Source of the DNA: a bacterium UBP6_UBA1196
GTDB taxonomy: Bacteria > UBP6 > UBA1177
Reading direction: 5' to 3'
NCBI GenBank assembly: GCA_002310035.1
Contig: DBYC01000008.1
Span: forward strand, 1 to 11,150
DNA: 11,150 nucleotides
The stretch's first letter is position 1; each line of letters begins with the position of its first letter. Below the pieces are notes generated by a model, which did no database searches, was not told the origin of the DNA, and worked only from the letters and a program-made list of their open reading frames with translations. Of the stretch, positions 1 to 5,760 are shown one piece after another. The position numbers and the translations under genes are program-made.

Positions 1-602
1 TCGGGCTCAAACGGAGTTCCGATCATTGAAACCAAAGTCGTCAGGTTACCGCCTTTTACGACGCCTTTCGCTTTGCCGGGATTGAGAGCGCGCATGTTTT
101 TGTTAAAAATCGTGAAAGCCTTTTCCTTTCCTTGAAGAAGATCGAAAATCTGCGCCTTCGAGAATCGGTCGATCGAATTCAAAGTCGTGATGTTCGGCCC
201 GTGGACCGTGACAAAACCGCACTTGTCTACAAGCCACGCATGAAGCGCCGTAACATCGCTGAAACCGATGAAAAGTTTCGGATTTGCCTTGATTTTATCG
301 ATATTTTCCTGAAGTTTTTCAAGCAGTCTCAAAGCGCCGTAACCGCCGCGCGCGGTCCATACAGCCTCTATCGTTTCGGTCGTGAACGCGTTGATGAGCG
401 ATTCGGCGCGGAGTTCATCGCTTCCCGCAAGAAAACTTGCCTTCGCGAAAGCGTTTTTATCGATCACAGGCTTGATTTTATTCAGCTTGAGTTCGGTTAT
501 ACCGGCATTGAAGACAGTCTTTTCAAACGGTGACGAAGGTGCAACGACAGCGACCTCGCCCCTGAAACTTATCGGTTTCAAATCAAAATAGGAATTACTC
601 AT
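1..602 (-). CDS. LD-carboxypeptidase, S66 peptidase family (partial, C-terminus outside window)
   Basis: Translating the minus strand from the ATG at 602-600 gives an open frame of 200 codons to the window edge. No stop is reached, so the 3' end lies outside. The product resembles S66 serine peptidases (LdcA/MccF), which remove the terminal D-residue from muropeptide tetrapeptides during murein recycling, or cleave microcin C in the MccF branch. Visible signatures are VAVVAPSSP at 17-25, ARGGYGALRLL at 84-94, and IGFSDVTALH at 112-121, whose Ser115 fits the nucleophile of the family. HGPNITTL follows at 134-141 and KGGNLTTLVSMIGTPFEP at 183-200. The Glu and His of the catalytic triad would lie beyond the edge. 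There is no signal peptide, which fits a cytoplasmic recycling enzyme. GGGAG sits about 6 nt before the ATG and supports the start. The family call is solid; the substrate is not resolved. Confidence 0.88.
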   Translation of the reverse strand, partial: MSNSYFDLKPISFRGEVAVVAPSSPFEKTVFNAGITELKLNKIKPVIDKNAFAKASFLAGSDELRAESLINAFTTETIEAVWTARGGYGALRLLEKLQENIDKIKANPKLFIGFSDVTALHAWLVDKCGFVTVHGPNITTLNSIDRFSKAQIFDLLQGKEKAFTIFNKNMRALNPGKAKGVVKGGNLTTLVSMIGTPFEP

Positions 603-654
603 TTCAATCTCCCAAAGTCCAAAAAATACGGCACGGAGAATAACAAAAATCCAT

Positions 655-678
655 ATTTTTCCTATTTTTTTGGAAAAT
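655..678 (-). terminator. Weak AT-rich hairpin downstream of the toxin gene
   Basis: TTTTCC (657-662) and GGAAAA (672-677) can pair around a 9-nt T-rich loop. This lies just after the toxin stop in the minus direction. The stem is only 6 bp with two G-C pairs, and the U-run is broken, so it is at best a weak terminator between the toxin-antitoxin pair and the carboxypeptidase gene. Read-through is likely. Confidence 0.22.
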
Positions 679-698
679 TTTAATTGTTATATTGCGAA

Positions 699-1028
699 TT
701 AAGCAATCGGCATTGAATCCAACTGTTTTTCGATATCCCGTCCGGCATACATAACACGGATTATCGTTACTGTTTTTGCCGGTTTATCCGGAATATATAG
801 AACCGCGAAATTATCAACGGGCATTATGCGGAGACCTCTCGACTGCCAAAGCTCAGAGCCATATTTTCTGAATCTTGACGGCATGTAATCAAGTTCCGAA
901 ATACTTTTCTCCAGTTTGTTCAGCAGATTCGCGGCAGTTTCTGGCGCAAGCAGTTCCATTGCTATGTAGTTGTAGATTCCCCGAATGTCCTTTTCTGCCT
1001 TTTCGGTGATTTTTATTTCGTATTTCAT
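699..1028 (-). CDS. RelE/ParE-family toxin of a type II toxin-antitoxin module
   Basis: This 109-aa protein has the size and sequence pattern of the RelE/ParE superfamily. It starts with the short strand KYEIKITEKAEKDI (2-15). An amphipathic two-helix region follows (about 16-47), with the characteristic A..L...LE..I..L...P motif. The C-terminal sheet has the conserved pattern RGLRIMPVDNFAVLYIPD (64-81) and TVTIIRVMYAGRDIEKQL (86-103). RelE members cleave mRNA on the ribosome and ParE members poison gyrase. The sequence alone does not decide which; the conserved Arg and Tyr residues in the last strands suit either. Its ATG overlaps the antitoxin stop by 4 nt (1025-1028), the usual translational coupling in such modules. 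The frame is intact, so it is probably functional. Confidence 0.88.
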   Translation of the reverse strand: MKYEIKITEKAEKDIRGIYNYIAMELLAPETAANLLNKLEKSISELDYMPSRFRKYGSELWQSRGLRIMPVDNFAVLYIPDKPAKTVTIIRVMYAGRDIEKQLDSMPIA

Positions 1029-1333
1029 AAATTCAGGTCTCTTCTAATTTCGTCAAAGACTGTTTTTGCCGCTCTGGTTTTACCTTCGATTATGTCGGAA
1101 TAGCCTTTTTCGAGTTCGGCATCAAGTTCATCCTTTGAAAGCGCGTCAATCGAAAGCGGTCTTGCCGCAGGAAGTTTAACTTCGAAAGGCAGGCCTCGCT
1201 GGATGATAATTTGTTTGTAGAACATCGTTATCGCGTTGGAGGCCGGAACGCCGAGCGCGGAAAGTATTCTTTCTGCCTGCTCCTTCACATCGGGTTCGAT
1301 CCTCGCATATAAATTCGCTGATTTTACCGTCAT
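1025..1333 (-). CDS. RelB/DinJ-family antitoxin
   Basis: This 102-aa protein is the upstream partner of the toxin. Residues 1-48 resemble the ribbon-helix-helix DNA-binding domain of RelB/DinJ antitoxins: an N-terminal strand (SANLYARIEPDVKEQAERIL), then LGVPASNAITMFYKQII and RGLPFEV. The acidic C-terminal half (about 60-102, with LDAELEKGYSDIIEGKTRAAKTVF spread over 70-93) is the expected flexible toxin-binding tail. Antitoxins of this family neutralise the toxin by direct binding, and the RHH dimer usually represses its own promoter. GGAG 7 nt before the ATG (TGGAGTGAATTATG) sets the start. Antitoxin-first order and the 4-nt overlap with the toxin are typical. Confidence 0.88.
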   Translation of the reverse strand: MTVKSANLYARIEPDVKEQAERILSALGVPASNAITMFYKQIIIQRGLPFEVKLPAARPLSIDALSKDELDAELEKGYSDIIEGKTRAAKTVFDEIRRDLNL

Positions 1334-1373
1334 AATTCACTCCATTCATACTTTGCCAAAACCAAAACACGAC

Positions 1374-1402
1374 ATCGTACACGATTGTGCTTACAAAAGC
1401 AA
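1374..1402 (-). promoter_or_regulatory. Candidate promoter with palindromic operator for the toxin-antitoxin operon
   Basis: Read on the minus strand, TTGCTT (1402-1397) and TACGAT (1379-1374) are separated by 17 nt, a fair -35/-10 pair. The -10 lies inside the near-perfect palindrome ATCGT-GT-ACGAT (1374-1385). A palindrome over the -10 is where an RHH antitoxin would be expected to bind for autorepression. The arms are only 5 bp each, so this is a proposal rather than a firm site. Confidence 0.4.
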
Positions 1403-1459
1403 TACATGTTTGAGATTTTTTCTTCAATTTAGTGATTTTTTTCATTAGCAAAACTGTTT

Positions 1460-1488
1460 TCGACCTTATTAACGATTTTTTTTGTAAT
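1460..1488 (+). promoter_or_regulatory. Candidate sigma70-type promoter for the TPR protein gene
   Basis: TCGACC (1460-1465) and TGTAAT (1483-1488) are separated by 17 nt, with 4/6 and 5/6 matches to the sigma70 consensus. The predicted start near 1495 leaves a leader of about 38 nt before the ATG at 1533. The surrounding 1334-1532 interval is AT-rich and holds the divergent toxin-antitoxin promoter and no other gene. Confidence 0.4.
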
Positions 1489-1532
1489 TCCACAGAAATA
1501 AACTAAACTTCCGCGTTTTTTGCGAGGCTGAA

Positions 1533-2447
1533 ATGGTCGAAAACAAATCAAATAACAATCCTGAACAGAAAACCGAAAAGCCGCAAAGTCTTGACGACAT
1601 CAAGGAAGTGCGCCGTCTGATGACGCACATAATAAACAATCAGAGCGGTCTTGACGCGGCGATCAAGGAAATCAACCGGAAGGTCAACACCAAGGAACAG
1701 AATCAGGCGACACGCTATTTCGCCACTTTCGTGATCCTGGGAATCGTCATCATCCTTTCCTTCTTTTTCTATTTCAGGTCGCAGTCGATGAACTACGCCA
1801 ATCAGAGCCGCATCCGCGAAGAGCACAACAAATACCTCGAAAAAGAGGTCGCCGAGCTCAAAGACAAGATCTTCTCGATGGAAAACAACGATATCAAAGC
1901 TTACAACCTCTACCTGGCGCTGAAGGAAGGCGACCCCGACAATGCCTTCAAACTTTACGGAGAATTCAACCTTTCGGCGCTTTCCAGACTTGAAAGAACG
2001 ATCATCGACAATGAAACAAGCATGATCAAACAGAAAGCCGCTCTGAAAAAATATGACGAAGGCGAAACGCTTTTCAAACGCAAAAGCTACGAAGCGGCGA
2101 TCGACAGGTTTAAGGAAAGTCTGGACATTTCGTCCACAGGCGACCATGTCGCGAACCTTTTCTATCTCACGGCGCTTTCATATTACCGCATGAAAGATTA
2201 CAACAAAGCGGCGATCGCGTTTGAGAGATTTCTTTTCATTTATACAAAAAAAGACCTTCCGAAAGACCGTTCGGAGCTTCTGCTCGGAGTCTGCTATGAA
2301 AAGATGAACCAGCTTGAACGTGCTAAAAACTTCTACGAGCAGTCAATGCGCGACAACCGCCACAACCGCTATTTCCCGACGATCCGCGACCGCGTCAAAA
2401 ATATCGAAAAGAAGATGGAAAAGATGAAAGAATCCGGTTTGGATTAA
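1533..2447 (+). CDS. Single-pass membrane protein with coiled coil and TPR repeats
   Basis: This is a 304-aa protein that I cannot assign to a named family. A charged N-terminal segment (1-60) precedes one hydrophobic helix, YFATFVILGIVIILSFFFYF (62-81). Next comes a likely coiled coil (about 91-118, rich in E, K and L). The C-terminal half carries about three tetratricopeptide repeats: 172-204 (KKYDEGETLFKRKSYEAAID), 207-240 (FYLTALSYYRMKDYNKAAIAFERF) and 246-277 (LLLGVCYEKMNQLERAKNFYE). The layout of helix, coiled coil and TPRs resembles CpoB/YbgF-like envelope coordinators. That would place the TPRs in the periplasm and suggest a scaffold role, but this is inference from architecture only. 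GAGG lies about 6 nt before the ATG. The gene stands alone, with promoter-like sequence on its left and a hairpin on its right. Confidence 0.85.
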   Translation: MVENKSNNNPEQKTEKPQSLDDIKEVRRLMTHIINNQSGLDAAIKEINRKVNTKEQNQATRYFATFVILGIVIILSFFFYFRSQSMNYANQSRIREEHNKYLEKEVAELKDKIFSMENNDIKAYNLYLALKEGDPDNAFKLYGEFNLSALSRLERTIIDNETSMIKQKAALKKYDEGETLFKRKSYEAAIDRFKESLDISSTGDHVANLFYLTALSYYRMKDYNKAAIAFERFLFIYTKKDLPKDRSELLLGVCYEKMNQLERAKNFYEQSMRDNRHNRYFPTIRDRVKNIEKKMEKMKESGLD

Positions 2448-2467
2448 ACTTTTCCTGAAAAAACTTC

Positions 2468-2489
2468 GCAGTAAAACATTTTACTCTGC
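2468..2489 (+). terminator. Hairpin after the TPR protein gene, possible weak terminator
   Basis: AGTAAAA (2470-2476) pairs with TTTTACT (2479-2485), and flanking GC/GC can extend it past a one-base bulge. No continuous U-run follows, so termination would be weak or Rho-assisted. It lies 20 nt past the stop codon and before the purD promoter. Confidence 0.35.
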
Positions 2490-2514
2490 TTCTGGGCTTT
2501 GTTTCAAACAAATT

Positions 2515-2542
2515 TTGACATCATAGAGTTATTCCTTAAAAT
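2515..2542 (+). promoter_or_regulatory. Strong sigma70-type promoter for the purD operon
   Basis: A perfect TTGACA (2515-2520) and TAAAAT (2537-2542, 5/6) lie 16 nt apart. This gives a predicted start near 2549 and a leader of about 30 nt. No riboswitch-like structure fits in so short a leader, so any purine control would have to act through a repressor. Confidence 0.75.
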
Positions 2543-2581
2543 AATCTGTTTTATTGATTTGCTGACGACAAAAGAGGGCGA

Positions 2582-3919
2582 ATGAAAGTTTTTGTGATAG
2601 GAAAAGGCGGTCGCGAACATGCACTTGCATGGAAAATAGCGCAAAGTTTTTATGTGGACGAGCTTTTCTGCTTCCCCGGCAACGCAGGAATCGCTGAGAT
2701 TGCAAAAATACCTGAAATCGCTGATGATTCAGTAGAATCTCTGCTTGATTTCGCGATCAGGGAATCAATTGACCTGACGGTCGTCGGCCCTGAAGACTAC
2801 CTTGCAAAAGGAATCGTTGACGCTTTCGAAGCGAAAGGACTCAGGATTTTCGGCGTAAACCGGAAAGCGGCACAGCTTGAATCGAGCAAGGCTTTCGCGA
2901 AAGAAGTAATGAAAACTGCCGGAATTCCGACCGCAGCATATTCGACTGTCACCGATTTTGAAAGCGGGAATGCTGTTCTCAAGGCTTCAAAATATCCGCT
3001 GGTTTTAAAGGCCGACGGTCTGGCAGCCGGCAAAGGTGTAATAATATGCAGCACTTATGAAGAAGCACAAAACGAGCTCTCGCAGATGCTGGGCGGCAAA
3101 TTCAAATCGGCCGGAACAAAAGTCGTTATTGAGGAATTTTTAAAAGGCGAAGAACTTTCGCTGCTTCTGCTTACCGACGGAACAAATGTAAAACCGCTTC
3201 TTTTCTCTCAGGACCACAAGGCTCTGAACGACGGTGACACAGGCCTGAACACAGGCGGAATGGGAGCCTACACTCCCGTAGCATCAGGGACTTCAGAACT
3301 TTATGAAAAAGTCGACAAAACAGTAACGCAGCCACTTCTGACCGAGCTGAAAAAACGCGGTATCGAATACAGGGGGATACTTTACATCGGACTTATGGTC
3401 GTAAAAAATGAGCCTTATGTCCTTGAATACAATGTCCGTTTCGGAGACCCTGAAACCGAACCGCTCATGTATATGCTGATAAGCGACATCGTTCCGTATT
3501 TTTACGCTGTTGCAGGAAAAGACAGTTCAGCCGCGGCAGACAACGCAACCATGCCGCTATTCACTTCGATTGAAGCTATGCCTGAACTTGTCTGGAGAAG
3601 CGGCTACGGAATGTGCGTCGTCATGGCGAGCGGCGGCTATCCGGAAGCTTATGAAAAAGGAAAAGTCATTTCCGGACTTGACGATGTCGATAAAAACTGC
3701 GTCGTTTTCCATGCAGGGACGAAATCAGATGAATCAGGCAACATTTTAACCGACGGCGGACGCGTCCTTATGGTCACATCGCACGGAAAGACAATAGAAG
3801 AAGCTATTGAAAACACTTACCGGAATGTCGGAAAAATAAAATTTGAAAAAATGTATTTCAGGCATGACATCGCCCATCGCGAAGCCGAAAGGAAACAAAA
3901 TGCAGATAAAAACCGTTGA
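2582..3919 (+). CDS. purD: Phosphoribosylamine-glycine ligase (GAR synthetase)
   Basis: PurD catalyses step two of de novo purine synthesis: phosphoribosylamine, glycine and ATP give glycinamide ribonucleotide in the cytoplasm. At 445 aa it is slightly longer than usual. The N-terminal domain opens with VFVIGKGGREHALAWKI (3-19), and VVGPEDYLAKGI follows (67-78). The ATP-grasp region shows YPLVLKADGLAAGKGV (138-153), the VVIEEFLKGEELSLL stretch (181-195), the family signature LNTGGMGAYTP (222-232) and the metal-binding segment EYNVRFGDPETEP (282-294). The C-terminal domain contains GYPEAYEKGK (352-361) and ends with YFRHDIAHREA. The last 12 or so residues exceed the usual end because the frame runs 20 nt into engB. 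AGAGGG just before the ATG is the ribosome binding site. First gene of a five-gene array. Confidence 0.97.
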   Translation: MKVFVIGKGGREHALAWKIAQSFYVDELFCFPGNAGIAEIAKIPEIADDSVESLLDFAIRESIDLTVVGPEDYLAKGIVDAFEAKGLRIFGVNRKAAQLESSKAFAKEVMKTAGIPTAAYSTVTDFESGNAVLKASKYPLVLKADGLAAGKGVIICSTYEEAQNELSQMLGGKFKSAGTKVVIEEFLKGEELSLLLLTDGTNVKPLLFSQDHKALNDGDTGLNTGGMGAYTPVASGTSELYEKVDKTVTQPLLTELKKRGIEYRGILYIGLMVVKNEPYVLEYNVRFGDPETEPLMYMLISDIVPYFYAVAGKDSSAAADNATMPLFTSIEAMPELVWRSGYGMCVVMASGGYPEAYEKGKVISGLDDVDKNCVVFHAGTKSDESGNILTDGGRVLMVTSHGKTIEEAIENTYRNVGKIKFEKMYFRHDIAHREAERKQNADKNR

Positions 3920-4472
3920 ATTCATAAAAAGCGTCTCTTCGGCGGCGGGGCTTCCTGACGACGGCAGACCCGAATTCGCATTCATAGGCCGTTCAAATGT
4001 AGGAAAATCGAGCCTTATGAACATGCTGCTCGGTCGCAAAAACCTTGTCAAGACATCAAAAAAACCGGGAAAAACTGTTCTGCTCAACTACTTTCTCGTG
4101 AACGGTTCATTTTATCTGGTCGACCTTCCCGGCTACGGTTTCGCCTCAAGATCAAAAAGCGAGCAGGATTTATGGCGCGTTTTAATTGAAAAATACCTCA
4201 GAACAAGAAAAACGCTGGTCTGCATATTCCTTTTGATCGATTCGAGACACGGATTTATGCCTAACGACGAGCAGATGACAGAGTTTCTGGATCATTACCA
4301 AATCGGTTTTACCCCTGTCTTCACCAAAACCGACAAACTGACAAAAAACGAACTTTCAGCTTTGAAACAGAAAAATCAGGGGGCTTTCCTTGCAAGCGCC
4401 ATTTCAGGCGAAGGAAAGGCCGTGCTGCTTGACTATATTGACAAAGTTTTATCGGAAAAGGAGTCAGAATGA
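3900..4472 (+). CDS. engB: Ribosome-biogenesis GTP-binding protein EngB (YihA/YsxC)
   Basis: EngB is an essential small GTPase that helps assemble the large ribosomal subunit. All G motifs are visible in the 190-aa product: G1 GRSNVGKS (30-37), the G2-region KPGKT (55-59), G3 DLPGYG (75-80), G4 TKTDK (142-146) and G5 SA (166-167). I chose the ATG at 3900. It has AAGGAA 8 nt upstream, begins with MQIKTVEFIKS as family members do, and gives the usual length. An upstream in-frame ATG at 3843 would add 19 residues encoded inside purD without family support. The gene therefore overlaps purD by 20 nt and the next gene by 4 nt (ATGA), which points to translational coupling within one transcript. Confidence 0.96.
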   Translation: MQIKTVEFIKSVSSAAGLPDDGRPEFAFIGRSNVGKSSLMNMLLGRKNLVKTSKKPGKTVLLNYFLVNGSFYLVDLPGYGFASRSKSEQDLWRVLIEKYLRTRKTLVCIFLLIDSRHGFMPNDEQMTEFLDHYQIGFTPVFTKTDKLTKNELSALKQKNQGAFLASAISGEGKAVLLDYIDKVLSEKESE

Positions 4473-4984
4473 TTTTCGCACCGTTTGTCATATCGCTGTT
4501 TTTTCTGCAGGCAGTTCCGTTGGAAACTGTCGTCGCAAGCATAAACAACCGCGCAATAACATATTCCGAGATTCTTCAGGAGGGCGAGCTTCTAAACATC
4601 GAGAACAATGTTCCGCCCGAGACTCCGCTTTCAAAAGAAATAAAAAAGAAAATCCTGGAACTCATATTTTTCAGGATCATCACTTTCGAAGAGGCGCGTG
4701 AACACGAAATCACAGTGGACGAAAAGACGGTCAGGCAGAAAACCGAAACATATAAAAAGAATGTCAACATGAAAGCGTTCATCGAAAAATACGAGCTGAC
4801 CGATCTGGAATTCAAAACTATAATAAAAATGCGGCTTATAACAGATAAAATGACGAACCGTTTCATCGAACAGAAATTTCCGAAAGGAAAAAATCCTTCG
4901 GCGGAAGACAAACGGAAAGCGTTGGAAGACTGGCAGAAGAACCTTCTCAAACGCCAGAAAATAACAGAATATGAAATGCCTTGA
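4469..4984 (+). CDS. Small secreted SurA-N-like chaperone domain protein, no PPIase domain
   Basis: This 171-aa protein begins with a hydrophobic segment (about 1-17, MIFAPFVISLFFLQAVP) that could act as a signal sequence, although it lacks basic residues at the start. The segment VVASINNRAITYSEI (21-35) matches the opening strand and helix of SurA N-terminal domains (V..VN...IT..E). The helical pattern KKKILELIFFRIITFEEA (59-76), ITVDEKTV (81-88) and LTDLEFKTIIKMRLITDKM (110-128) continues the SurA-N fold. No parvulin (rotamase) domain follows, so it would be a chaperone-only relative, perhaps binding unfolded outer-membrane proteins in the periplasm. AAGGAG lies 7 nt before the ATG, and the ATGA overlap couples it to engB. 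The fold assignment is moderately sure; the role is inferred. Confidence 0.72.
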   Translation: MIFAPFVISLFFLQAVPLETVVASINNRAITYSEILQEGELLNIENNVPPETPLSKEIKKKILELIFFRIITFEEAREHEITVDEKTVRQKTETYKKNVNMKAFIEKYELTDLEFKTIIKMRLITDKMTNRFIEQKFPKGKNPSAEDKRKALEDWQKNLLKRQKITEYEMP

Positions 4985-4996
4985 ACGGAGATAAAA

Positions 4997-5749
4997 ATGG
5001 GAAAAGTGATTTCCGTAATCAATCAGAAAGGCGGTGTCGGCAAGACCACGACCGCGGTAAATCTCGCTGCATCGCTCAGCGCGCTTGAAAAGAAAGTGCT
5101 GCTCATCGACATGGATCCACAGGGAAACGCGACCTCGATGAGTTCGATCAAAGAAGAAAATTTCAGCACTATCTACGACATGATGGCTGATCCGCAGATC
5201 TCGGCGGTCTACCAGACAAAACTTCCTTTTTTGAAAATAATACCCTGCAATTCCGATCTTACCGGAGCAGAAATAGAGCTTCTCGAAGTCGAAAACCGCG
5301 AATTTGTTCTGAAAGAGATCCTGAAAAAGCTCAAGGACAAGTTTGATTTCATAATCATCGACTCACCGCCGACCCTGAACATCCTTACCGTGAACAACAT
5401 GGTCGCTTCAGACGGTATCATCATCCCTATCCAGTGCGAATACTTTGCCCTTGAAGGGCTTAGCCGGATCGTGGAAACACTTAACAGCATAAAAAACTTA
5501 AATCACGCCATTGAGATATGCGGTATTCTGCTCACCATGTATGACAAACGCGTGAAACTCACTTACGAAGTCGAAAACGATGTACGCGAACATTTCGGCG
5601 ACCTTGTTTTTGAGACTGTAATCCCGCGCAATGTCAAACTGAGCGAGTCGCCGAGCTTCGGAATGCCGATCCTTCTTTACGATGTCGCTTCGATCGGCGC
5701 GAAAAAATATATCGAGCTTGCGGAAGAGTTTCTTTCAAGAATTAAATAA
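4997..5749 (+). CDS. parA: ParA/Soj-family chromosome-partitioning ATPase
   Basis: This 250-aa ATPase is of the compact Soj type, with no N-terminal HTH domain. The deviant Walker A motif KGGVGKTT (11-18) has the signature lysine. Walker A' DMDPQGN (38-44) and Walker B FIIIDSPP (118-125) follow. The C-terminal part (YDKRVKLTYEVENDV at 182-196, VIPRNVKLSESPSFGMPI at 208-225) is the conserved chromosomal Soj pattern. Such proteins dimerise with ATP on DNA and, with ParB bound at parS, move replication origins. No parB follows here; the next gene, 11 nt on, encodes a lipoprotein. Other ParA-family members position protein clusters, so the partner is open. GGAG 8 nt before the ATG supports the start, and the gene sits 12 nt after the SurA-N-like gene. 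Confidence 0.94.
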   Translation: MGKVISVINQKGGVGKTTTAVNLAASLSALEKKVLLIDMDPQGNATSMSSIKEENFSTIYDMMADPQISAVYQTKLPFLKIIPCNSDLTGAEIELLEVENREFVLKEILKKLKDKFDFIIIDSPPTLNILTVNNMVASDGIIIPIQCEYFALEGLSRIVETLNSIKNLNHAIEICGILLTMYDKRVKLTYEVENDVREHFGDLVFETVIPRNVKLSESPSFGMPILLYDVASIGAKKYIELAEEFLSRIK

Positions 5750-5760
5750 TGGAGAAAGCC

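Noticed and set aside
132..591. Plus-strand open frames at the left edge
   Set aside because: The minus strand encodes an S66 peptidase with a conserved nucleophile motif over the same bases, so the plus frames are shadows.
1548..2147. A 199-codon minus-strand open frame opposite the TPR protein
   Set aside because: It is an antisense shadow. The plus strand has a transmembrane helix and TPR pattern, while the minus frame shows only low-complexity Val/Phe-rich sequence.
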